Shown here one piece after another: positions 11,280 through 22,500 of a stretch of 64,000 nt of DNA (its first letter is position 1; every line of letters starts with the position of its first letter). The translations under genes and the position numbers were made by a program. The stretch comes from Micrasema longulum (taxonomy: Eukaryota > Arthropoda > Insecta > Trichoptera > Brachycentridae), in assembly GCA_022494885.1 (NCBI GenBank), contig JAGVSM010003781.1:118178-182177 (forward strand). The letters are read 5' to 3'. Below the pieces are notes generated by a model. It was not told the DNA's origin and made no database searches. It saw only the letters and a program-made list of their open reading frames with translations.

Positions 11280-14200
11280 TCAATCTTCAATAGCTCCGCT
11301 GAGAATGAGATTAATGGCGGCTGTGACGTCCCCAGAACAGATAATCAGAGCCCTTAGATTGGCTCGGTGATCAACCAGTCCCATCTCGCTCATGTTGGTG
11401 AGCTGTGTCGTGTAGTCTCTTCCGGCCGAGTTATCTGATGAAGAGACAGCTGCTTCAGGAATGGAGTTGGAAGCAGAGGGCGAGGCAACGCTCGGTGAAT
11501 CAGAATTATTTGTGGCGGCCGATATAATGGCTTGCGACAGAGCATTGCTGAACATGTCGGTTGTTATAAGAGGCCTTGATGTAGCTGGTGATTAAGCGTG
11601 ATTATATCATTAGGATTACAGCGGACAATTTCACATGAAATGATTTATAAGATGTTTACACATAAAAAAAAACGTCACATTGATAAATATGTTAAGATCA
11701 CAAGAGAGCTAAAAAAACATAATTAAAGCTGATAAAACTCAGTAAATAAAGCCCATTTTAACAAAGTAAAAACAGTTGTCTCGTAATGATTGTGTTTATG
11801 TCACTAATAAGTATGACACAATATTATTTTTGGTATGTGTATATATATTTACATATTTATACACACACAATTCTGGGTTTTATCCCAAGGGGAGTAGGTA
11901 TATTTTTTATTTATATCACTACAGAGATGGGTATAGGGGTATAGATGGGATGGGTAGGATTAATACTTAACCTCAATATCAAATACATAGATGGCGCTCC
12001 AAACGCGCTAGCGAAAGCTTTCCTTGTTTCATGACATATATACAAAAACCAAGCAATTTAATCACTATCACTTATACCAAAAAATATTTATAAATAAAAA
12101 CTTGGGATTCGAATGACTGGAAGCGACATGGTGGGATATACCCTGGTGCTGGAAAAATGCCGTGAAATGACGCCTTGCATGACAATACCAAGACTTCCAG
12201 CAAGTACAGCAGAGTGGTCCCTGCGATCCCGCAAGTCCCGGGCAATGTGACCACTGACCTTACCATCGGGTTTGTAGCAGACAGGGAAAAGGCGTATGGC
12301 GAATCCTCAGTGCCACAACACCGAGACACACCAGCTAAGGGAAGGTAACCCCTACAGAAAATCCCCGTAGAAGGCAACGAGGAACCACAAAAATTATAAT
12401 AATACCTGCGGTGGTTTGTGGTCCTAAAAGCGACCCCAGGAAGTCTCTGAACCCTGTGTCTTGGGTTGATGATGTTCCGGCTCCGTTTCCTCCTGTAGAA
12501 GAGGATCCTGCTGCAGCTCCCGCCATGGCCAGCGCAGCGGACAGCTGCTCCGGTGTTATCAGTCCGCCGCCGGCTTCTTCCTCTTCCTCCCCTTCCCCGT
12601 CCTCCCCTTCTCCGTCATAGTCTTCATCAGAATCTACTTGCATACCGGTTATTGTGTTGTGACCTTAAATAAAATAGGAATTTATTAACCTTCTACGTTC
12701 TAGCTTGATTCCAATTTTTGGGAAAGATAATAATCAAATTCGTAGTGAACCTCACGAATTTTATGTATTATGGCAATATGGGTGATTTCAATTGGCAAAC
12801 TCTTTTTATTTTAATTGTTACATCTAAAACACTTTAAAACATATTTAAACCACGTCCCTTTTTAACAAGTTACTTAAAAACTATAGTAAGCTAAATGCAC
12901 ATATTTAAGTAAATAAATAAACATAATCTAGCTAGCCAATAAATAAATATTTTAAAAAAACTTGAAACAATGGGAAATGGAAAAATAATTCACAAAAACA
13001 ATGCAAAAGATTGAATTATTGTAGCGATAATTCATAAATTTTACCATATTCAATGTTATCATGTCCACAAAAATATTTTTAAAACTCGATTATGGATAGC
13101 AATAACTATATTTTTAAATGCTACCTTCTTCAGAATAGGTACTGATTTCTTGTAAATTGGTGCGTTTATTGTAATGAGGCAATTATGAAAACAACTAATA
13201 TACACATACCGAGTGAGAGTGGATAGTTGCAAAAAAGTTTGCAAGAGCCCAACGTTGGATATTGTATATTTTGTTTGTGTTAATGCAAACTACGAGTAAA
13301 ATAAAATACAATGCTTTTGATAAAATATCTAAAGATATCTAGAGGTATGTAAGTGGTTGATTTGTTACCTCTCCCAGTAGACTGCATCTGATTCTTGATA
13401 ACCTTTACAAAGGTTGGAACAAGAAGAGGGTGATTTTTGACAATATTGTCGTACGTGTCAAAATCCTGGAGATGGTATATTAGTTCAGGAACTGTGAGGT
13501 AGGATAGTCCTACTGGGTCATTAGCCATTTCTGGTTCTAATTCCAAAATCTTTTCTATTGAAGATGCTTCACAAATAATCTGAAAAATTTAAGTGGTGAA
13601 TTAAAAACTAAATTATTATGAAAATAAAACAGTGTTATTACAGAAATAACAAAAAAAATATGTCAATAGTTTTATTTCACTTTTATTTATAAATTTTTAT
13701 CTGTGACCAGGTTTCATCGTGACCGACATCCTCAGACTGGTGGGAGACTAAACAAATTTCTATGTTATATACAAGTGCAAGCAGGGGTTGTAAATCATGA
13801 TTATATATAATTATGGAAATAAAAGAATTAAAATTTAATTTATAAATAAAAGTGGAATAAAACTATAAACATATTTTTATTATTATAATTCAAATGCAGT
13901 TCCACCAAGGAATGTCAGTGGAAAAACTCAATATATGTGTTATTAGTGTTACACAATTTTATTATTTTACAAGAACACTACTACAGTTTCAAGAGGGCAC
14001 TCCCCCTGGTTGCGCCACATGTACTATGTTTATCGTACATGTTACACATTTACTAGGTTGCTGTGTTAAATTCATTGCTACGTCCTGAGCCTTGGTGAAA
14101 ATGTTGTAATTATCCTACTGTGAGTACAATATTTTTCTCTTAGGCTCAATAAGAACTGAACTGTCAACAAATGCACATGTGATTTGATATTCCCAGCACG

Positions 14201-15113
14201 GTCGCTAATAATTTATTCTAGCGATCAATAAGTCATTCCAACCCATTGTGTCGTGTTAATAAAATTAAAAACTAATTTATTTAATTAAAGGATTGTTTGT
14301 TCTGTATTTAAAGAATAAAAAGGCTGATCAGGGTCAAAACAGGATTTGTTCCACATAATCTGGGTCTTTTTGGTATTAATATTAAAATACAGACGAGGAG
14401 AGTTTGCCGATCATCTGCGTACTCCAAGTAGCACGACTTTAGGAGGAAGTCCATTTCTATTTTCCCGGTCAGGTGGTATGATAGATAAGAACGGTGCGAG
14501 GATGCAACCTTTCCTCACTCCAGTTGAGACCCCGAACCAATCAGTCAAACTTACTACTGAACATAAATGTTATGCATAGGTAGAAGGGATAAAATCTTTA
14601 CCGTAAATTTAACTTTCAATTTATTAAGATCATTGTCAGTAATAATTGGAAGAAGCCCTTACCTCCATTGCATTAGAAAATGAAGTAACAGATCTAGTTG
14701 GTAGTCCATAAGTTCTGAATAACAAATTTATGCTTTCAGCTGTCAATTGATTTTTAGATTCTACAACTGGTTTTTCTACACTCAGTACTTTCTTGAAAAC
14801 GTGCACCATTTCGCCAGATTTTATGCCATAATCTTTCAAGTTTTTCGTTTCATCCAAAACTTGGCCGTGATAAATCAATTCTGAAATGAAACAATGAAAT
14901 TTAACAACAAAATATACAAAAACTATAAAACGACCACTAAAAATAACTCAAGGAAAGTAAATATCCACCTAATGAGTCTGCAGAATTATTGCTTTGTTTG
15001 GATGCCTCTTCTTTCAGATTTTTTACTTCACTGTCTAGGTTAATGTTTTCTATTTTTATATTTTTGATAGAACCTATGTCAACTTTTATACCCAACAAAA
15101 TGTGATAACTCAT
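11280..15113 (-). CDS. UBL7: UBL7-like protein: ubiquitin-like domain, acidic linker, UBA domain (complete, five exons)
   Basis: Minus-strand exons 15113-14969, 14880-14663, 13579-13369, 12663-12406 and 11584-11280 join in frame to 378 codons plus TGA, close to the roughly 380 residues of vertebrate UBL7. Residues 1-80 are the ubiquitin-like domain, ending LIYHGQVLDETKNLKDYGIK / SGEMVHVFKK. Exon 3 encodes the conserved middle region (DPVGLSYLTVPELIYHLQDF, then NHPLLVPTFVKVIKN). Exon 4 holds an acidic run (DSDEDYDGEGEDGEGEEEEE) and the segment ITPEQLSAALAMA. Exon 5 has PLITTDMFSNALSQAI and a UBA domain at about residues 336-374 (EMGLVDHRANLRALIICSGD). The start is the ATG at 15111-15113, which leads straight into the domain. 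The family is thought to act as a UBL-UBA adaptor linking ubiquitinated clients to the proteasome; the exact role is less settled than for ubiquilins. Introns 2 and 4 contain LINE or GC-rich repeat insertions. Confidence 0.93.
12095..12396. repeat. GC-rich inserted segment inside UBL7 intron 4, probably LINE- or SINE-derived
   Basis: Much richer in GC than the flanking intron (11585-12405). It contains AGGGAAGGTAACCCC and GTAGAAGGCAACGAGGAACC, which resemble the non-coding ends of insect non-LTR elements. No long intact reading frame. It ends within 10 bases of the exon-4 donor (12405), so the donor sits at the edge of the insertion. Confidence 0.4.
14386..14560 (-). mobile_element. LINE reverse-transcriptase fragment (GVR.GCILAP block) in UBL7 intron 2
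   Basis: Minus-strand translation reads DWFGVSTGVRKGCILAPFLS, the reverse-transcriptase block that in RTE-like LINEs is 'GVRQGCILSPLLF'. The open stretch is short and ends in stops. Lies between UBL7 exons 2 and 3. Confidence 0.6.
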
Positions 15114-15467
15114 TTTTAAAATACCTATTTTCGATGGCAAAAGAAACGGATAAACTATGTTTTTGAAAAAAACAAACTACTCAGTGACTGGCAAAGTTTA
15201 CGAAATTGACATTTGACATTTCTAACTAACGCGCACAGACTACAGATAACGCGCTAGTTCCCGTTTTCTATGTTTTTTTAGATTTTTTTTTTTAATATTT
15301 ACTGTGGTCTAAAATAGTACCTACTTAATGAAATTGACGTCAATGTTTTTTTTATATCTGATAAAAATTGTAAATATTTATCTATAAATCTAAAAATATT
15401 TTGGTAGGTACACTTTTCAATTTAACCGTTTTCTAAGAGTTCAGCCCCTTTTCAAACAAATACAGAT

Positions 15468-15560
15468 CTGCATTCATCAACAGACTTTTCAATAAGAACC
15501 GCATCATCTGCATATTCCAAGTCACATAACTTTAGAAATAAATTCACTTCTGTGCTTAGA
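15468..15560 (-). mobile_element. LINE reverse-transcriptase fragment with intact YADD box
   Basis: Minus-strand translation LEYADDAVLIEKSVDECRS matches the catalytic 'YADD' block of LINE reverse transcriptases. It lies between the UBL7 and ARB2A starts, about 350 bases upstream of the UBL7 ATG. Possibly the same insertion event as the fragment at 14386-14560, since both are minus-strand RTE-like pieces in the order expected for neighbouring motifs. Confidence 0.65.
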
Positions 15561-15724
15561 TCAGGTGGTAGTTAATTGTTGAAAACCTGCAAGCAAACTC
15601 TATTTGTCTGGGCTTTAATATTAACACAAAAAATACTCGAATTATGTGCAACAAATCCTTTTCTGACCCTGATCAGTTTCTTTATTATAATAGACAGATT
15701 AAGAAAGTTGACAGCTTTAAACAC

Positions 15725-15985
15725 TTAGAAGTTCACACAGCTGAGAATGAAAGCATGCACAAAGAGCTCGCAGTCGACCTGGCTTAAACACGTGCTACGC
15801 ATGCCTCACTAGAACCCAAACCCAAGTTGTTTGTTTTTTAAACATGCGGGCTCAAGCCGTTTTGGAAGGCCGTCGATGACGATCATTCAACTTTATTTGG
15901 CGGAACTAAGGAACGCTGGATTGATGTGGGAGGAGGCAAAAGTGCTAGCTGGCGATAGGGTTTTTTGGAGGCAACAGATATAGTT
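15725..15985 (+). mobile_element. LINE ORF2 C-terminal fragment ('LKHVLRMP..GLMWEEAKVLA' type)
   Basis: Plus-strand translation, with frame changes, reads LKHVLRMPH, then FGRPSMTIIQLYLAELRNAG and LMWEEAKVLAGDRVF. This is the end of an endonuclease/reverse transcriptase family also present at 18025-18355 and 55500-56098. Degenerate. Confidence 0.6.
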
Positions 15986-16511
15986 TATCGAAAATTCGAA
16001 TTTTTCGAGATTTTCCGTTTGTTGGATCAGCTAATAGCAGAAAAGCCAACGTTCGGGCAGGACAACGTCTGTCGGGTCCGTTAGTTTTTATACATAGATT
16101 CAATGAATCCTATATAAAGAATATACTAAACTTAAAAAAAACTAAAACGGAGTTCTATTTGTGGAGACGTAGGTACATTGGAAATCAAATTCTCTAGCCT
16201 TAAAACTTTTGCAGAGATTTCATGATTTTAAATTTTAAATCAAATGTCAGATTTTCGGATACCGGCTGTCAATAAAATTTTGTGAATTTAATTTTTTTTT
16301 TATCCAAATCGGCATAGCTGTGTTAGTTTGAATAACAACATCTTTATTATTAACAGGATAAAATAAATGCTAAGATTAACTTCATTTACGGTTAGATTAG
16401 ATAAAAACACAGTAAAAACTTTTGGTTGTGGTGCACAAGTCGAGAATATTATTTCGTTTAATTGTGTATTTTTTTTAGTTTCTTATTGCGGCGCCCATTT
16501 TATTAAGAAAA

Positions 16512-19500
16512 ATGAGTTTTTCACATAAATCAGTAAAAGATTTGGGCTATGGTTTCAACGCAGGTAAGGCTGTGCGTGGATAGTCACTAGGTTAAGATAA
16601 GATAACAAATATAAATTGAATAGCGAATGTTTTCAGAGGTTCAGGTTATTCAGAATAGAGCTATTGAAAATGTGTTCTTTTTTACCTTATGATACTCATG
16701 CAGGGGACTTATATATTGAAACAATCATACCTTTTGATCATCATTCTTTTTCCTTAGAGGCGGGGGTCAGTGCTATGCAAGCTCCTGACGTCATTGCGAC
16801 CTGTGAAGATCTATTGTGACTGATCCCCGTGAATAGTTCTCGCCCTCTAAGCCCAGGTCTATAAAGAGCCTGCCTGCTGTGTGGAAGGCTAGAGTTCACA
16901 TTTTGCTAAATCTCTCCCTCCATGCCCAGATCCGTAAAGTATTAGGTAGGGGGCGAGCTCTTTAACATCCTCAAGTTTAACTAGTCCTCCGAGAATTAGG
17001 CTTCTTTTATGATGTAAATCATCACATTCACATAGAATGTGTATAGGTGTTTCCTCATCTGCACTGCAGAACCTACATCTCTAAGTTTCGGAAAGGTTCA
17101 TTCTAGCAAGGCTCTAGTGATAACCCTAACTTGATTTCAGCTGATCTTTATTAGGTCAAAAGTAAACCTTTGCGAGTACCCTTTTATCGGTTCCTTCGCA
17201 TGGTGCTGACCGGGTACTTTTTGCCAGAGCATTACACTCTGCTTCCTGGCCCATGACCTAAGCTCATTACGAAGAGCACATTTAGACAACCCACAGTAGG
17301 GTTCAGGGCCTATCGGGGCTGTCTCAGCTCCCAGCCTTGCCAATTCATCAGCTGCCTCCTTACCTTTGATGTTTGAGTGTCCAGGTACCCAAATTAATGT
17401 CACACCGTTACACTCACCGACACAATTAAGCGCCTGTAGGCACTTCAAGGTTAATTTAGAATTGATCTCGACAGAGCTCAGTGCTTTTAGAGCAGCCTGA
17501 CTGTCAGAGAGAATAAAAATTCTTTTGTTTTTGTATTGTCTGCACAAAGTTTCATGTCCGCAGGCATAGATGGCATAGAGTTCCGATTGGAAGGCAGTGG
17601 GATAGACAGAGAACCTTTGCGCATGTGTATTTTGATCATCATACCATTAAAATAATCATCATACCTTTCAGCATATTTCTCATCCTTATTTTTTTTTGTC
17701 AACAGTGGAGGTACTTTTTCAGATTTCAATTTCATATTCTGCGATTTTAATTGAATTTAAATGTATTAATTTCATTTATTATTTCACTGTGAGGTAATAA
17801 ACTTTGTTCATTCACTTTTAAATCCGTTAAGAAAAAATCATTTCTACTGTGGTATTTAATATAAGTTGAACACTGTCAATTTGGATTATTATAACTACTA
17901 TTAAAGTTACTCTACCAATGTCCTTTATATAGACAAAATATTAATTCCATAATTATAAACATTTTAACTCTTTTTACAAAAATCAGATAAAATGCCCGGT
18001 GGATTGAATCTAGTATTTGTCTACATGAAGTCCGAGAATGGATGCAGTAGCCTCCTATAACGAGCATCTTGAGGTTGCGGCTGTGGACCTGGCTTGGACA
18101 TGTGTATCAGATGTCTCAGTAGAGCCTTAAACCAAGTTGCTTCCTCTTCACACTTCCAAGCTTTCGCCATCCCTGAAGGCCGTTGATGATGAGTTTTCGA
18201 TCTTATCTGGCACCATTTAGGGACGCAGGATTGACCTGGGATGAGGCGAGAGTGCTGGGTGGCGATTGGGTCTCCCGGAGGCGACTGGTGACACTTAGGA
18301 GCAGAAATAGTAAAGAAGAGAAAGAATTTGTCTACCAACACTTGGATATAATAAAAAAATGTTTACCAACCAATGACAGTTTGTTGTAAATTGTTCAAAC
18401 TTGTAGAAAACCAATTGTAAATGTTGAGACTTCCATAATCTTTCTCAGTCTCGTAAATGTTAAACTCCTTGAGGCTTGAGAAATTAATCCAGTACTTTAA
18501 AACTTTTTAGCTGGACAATTGAGGCAATTTGATAAGGGAACCAATACATTGACTGATCTCCCTTTCAATTTCAACTTGAGTACAAATCATTTAGAGAATC
18601 AGAAGCACTATGAAGATTTAGGAGAAGCGATCACAGATCATGTTTATGATCTTCTTGATGCTGAAGGTTTAAAGAGATTACCAGTACCGTCCTCCGGCCC
18701 TGAAGATCAGAGAAGCTTTGTTTTTGCTACTGAAGATTTCTTTACCAATGAGGATAAGCTACTAGTTCTTATTCATGGATCCGGAGTAGTAAGAGCTGGA
18801 CAATGGGCAAGATCGTAAGTAATGTTGTTTTACAAATATAACGCAGCCAAGTGCATTATTTATCTTTCTACTATTCATGGTCATTTGAAATGATTCAGCA
18901 TTTTTATATCCTGGAATCAAAATAAACCGTCTGGTTATCATTACGTCAAGCCATTCTTTATTTATGACAATTAAAATTCATATTGAAAACTTACTAACCC
19001 GTTGACATAATGTATATTGTCGTTGCACATCAAATATGGGCCATTTGGTGATTTTTACGAAAATGAGTTAAATATACAGTTTTCTTCCAATTTTTTTTCT
19101 CCCCCTTTTAAGATATGAGCCATGTGGCAAAATTGCATTAAAATGACACTTTTTGGCATAAAGTTATTAATTTTTTAAATGAATGTACTACTTTATTGAA
19201 AAACTAATTTTTTCCTACTTTGTTCGTACACAGAAGTGCTATTTTCGGTTTCGTTTTTTTAAAAATGGTTTTCATAGATTTTCTCAGAATGTGCTCAGAG
19301 TCACATGGCCCATATTTGATGTGCTACGACGATATATTAAATATCAAATTAATGTCAAAGAATATTTAAGTAGAAAATATTAATTTTAATTAAATTTTCA
19401 TTTACTTTGATACAATTTATTTGCATTTCCATTTTTTATTACAAAAATATGTAAATTTTGAGGCCATTTTCAATTAGTCTACCAAATAATTAAATAGTCA

Positions 19501-22500
19501 GTGACACTACTATATGACCATAAATGATAATAATTTGACTGGGATTTATTTATTTATGGGCCATTTAGTTATACTAAAATATATTTTTTTATGTATATAG
19601 TAGGTACAATTAAAATAAAATACAACTAAAAAAAGTTGAAGCTAGGTCAAAAGGGAAAAAAAAACAATGACCTTGAGACAAGATCTGGTCCACTTTAGCG
19701 TTTTTTTTTCTGTTTATTTTTTTCGAGTGAAGGACAAAATGAATTCAAAATACGGTTTTTATAAGACCATTGTCAAAGTAAAATGGATTTAAGATTTCTG
19801 TATATATCCTGGGCGTGCAGGCAGAAATCACTAACTCCATTCTTTTTCTCAACTTATGTTTTGCTTATCATGAGCAAATACTTTTTTAAAAACAAACTTT
19901 GTAACCAATAACATTAGTTTTAATGAAAAATGTAAAAATAATGGTTGGAGCAGCATTTTAAGCACACTATACACAAAACATTGATTATTCTATCGGAAAA
20001 AGAATTGTGAGATTTCTAATTATGCTTCACCAATTCAATGGAGAATGCTTAGTTTGAGGTGTCAAGTAGTATAATTAACACCTATTTTTGCAAGATTTAG
20101 AGACAGTTTTGAATAACGCTATTATTTAAGTAGGTATGAATTTTCCATTTTTGTTGGAGATTTTTAAGTTTGCTTCTAATACCTTCATATTATGATAACA
20201 CCGTTTTATTGAAAAATGAACGAAATTTATTTTTACTATACTGTATGAGAAAAAAGTATAAAACATCGATTTAAGAGTTCTTCTTACTGGATAGCCTGTT
20301 CTTAGGAATATTGTACACGTACTGTGTTAAAAATTTAATTTACAATGTTCACATACAACTCAATTTCTTTATTTATTTCTTCAATGCTAATCGATTTAAA
20401 TTTAAAAAAATATTTTTTTTAGTTGTCAGTCAGTTTAATTTTTTAGGGAAGTTCGAATGATCTACCCTTGTAGTTTTATAATTTTAGTTCCTTTTCCATC
20501 TTTGTACCAAAAATTTCCTTTCTTTTTTCTTGGCCATTTGCTTAGTTTTCCAAAATTTTTTCCAAAATAAAGTTCATTCCATTCACCAAAATAAATCTCC
20601 CAAATGTAATATCCCTGAAGGAGGCATAATCAATGATTTTAATTTGGCAAGTAGTAGTTTGTCTCTATTTTTTCCCACAAGTTTGATCAGTAACTTTGGG
20701 GGTGCTTTTTTATCTTTTTTAAAAAAATATTATCTTGTTTTATTACTACGCCAGACAAATGACCATATTCTTATAACTATTTTTTTCCATTGGTCTTCAG
20801 TTTCCTTGATTTTTAAAAACAATTTTATCCTATTTTTAATGATTTTGTCATACTGTGAACTAATAAATTCACATCTCTTCATTATCTCCAATAATTGTCC
20901 ATAAATTTTAAATTTTTTAAATTTTATTATTGTTTCTAATCAATGTATCGAAATATTTTATCCATTTGTATTTATTTTTAAGCTTGCAATTTGCCTCTTG
21001 TATTAGACATATTGGCTGTCAGAACTGCGTAAAATTAAGTCTGATTTTTATTGAAGAGAAACTCAAAATAGAATTGCATAATATATTTTCTTATTTCATG
21101 TAAAACGAAATACTTACTGCTATTATAGTATTAATAATTAAATTGTATTGATTCATTAATGTTCGTTAACAGTGGTTAGTGATAGTATTAACAGCCGTTA
21201 ACATGCTTTCCATCTCGGTTTGAAACGACAATTTATTTTGTTTCAGAATTATAATCAATGATAATTTGAAATCAGGAAGTCAAATTCCATACATTGAAAA
21301 AGCCAAGAGTCTTGGCTACGCTGTCTTAGTTTTAAACACTAATGACAATCAGCGAACTATCGGAGATAGACAATTCCTGATTGCTCAAAGCTCCACACCC
21401 GAAGAACATTCCAATTGTGTTTGGAATGAATATATTAAGTGTTCTCAAGCCAAGTTTGTGGCACTCGTTGCACACAGTTATGGAGGAGTGGTTACCGTCG
21501 GTCTAGCCCAAAAATTTCCAGACTTCCTGCAAAGAGTTAAAGCGATCGCTATGACAGACTCCGTTCACAGTTTTCGACGGGAAGGAACATCGTCAAATGT
21601 GGAGACCGTTTTAAGAGAAGTAATTTTTAACACTTTCACCATATTTCTTGCCAAGCTAGCTGTATTTGTCCGTGGAAATTTAGTATTTCTACATACATGA
21701 CCATATCATATTATTTATCTTGTACATCATAGAATCTATATATTATGTGGAGAAGGGGTAACAACGTTCTTCACTGTGAAACTTTCTTTTTTTTTGTAGA
21801 TTGGCAAGAATTGGGTTGCAAGTCATGATGTAATTGATACACCGCAAAAGTCCCCTGATTATGAAATTCCACGATTTTCTGCAGGTATGCTTTGTGTTAA
21901 TTTAATTGTAAGCCAAAATAATGTGTTTGAAGCATAAATAGTGGTATGTTTTTTTCGCTCTTATATAATTATAATTAAAGTTATAAACGTGACTCGTATT
22001 CTCAAAAAAACATGAAAAATTCGTACAATGTTAAAAGCAGTGAAAATTGAATAATTTTACATATATTTTGTCAATATCAATATGATCTGTGCAAAATACA
22101 AGGTGATCATTCCAGAAATGTACATTTAGAGATGGGTAAATAAAATAGGGCTCATATATAAACTTATGATGTTGATGTATCAATATAAGTAGGTTGGTTA
22201 TTTATTTTATTTTATTTATTTCGAATACAAAAGGTTAAATTAATATAAATAAAAACTAAATGAAATTCATACATAGTAGGGCCTGCCATCCAATTATATA
22301 TATTCACTAAATTATGCTGTAATAAAGCGACGACGGCTTAAAGTTTAAATTAAATAAATAATAAATACTTATACTATATATTAAAATAAGAGAAATATGG
22401 ACAAATCAAGGAGATAGTGGGAAGGAAATGAAGGAAATTGATAAGGAGTGGTGAAGGATGATTGAAGGAAAGTAGTAGTGGAAAATTGCATTTGATTTAA

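Noticed and set aside
12411..12620. Plus-strand open frame rich in Pro/Ser
   Set aside because: Antisense of UBL7 exon 4; the frame is open only because the opposite strand encodes an acidic/Gly-rich linker.
15114..16511. Bidirectional promoter for UBL7 and ARB2A
   Set aside because: The genes diverge, but the 1.4-kb gap contains LINE debris and no shared promoter motif could be pointed to.
20530..20904. 124-codon plus-strand open frame in an ARB2A intron
   Set aside because: Extremely Phe/Ile/Leu-rich from AT-rich DNA, no domain, no splice context; taken as chance.
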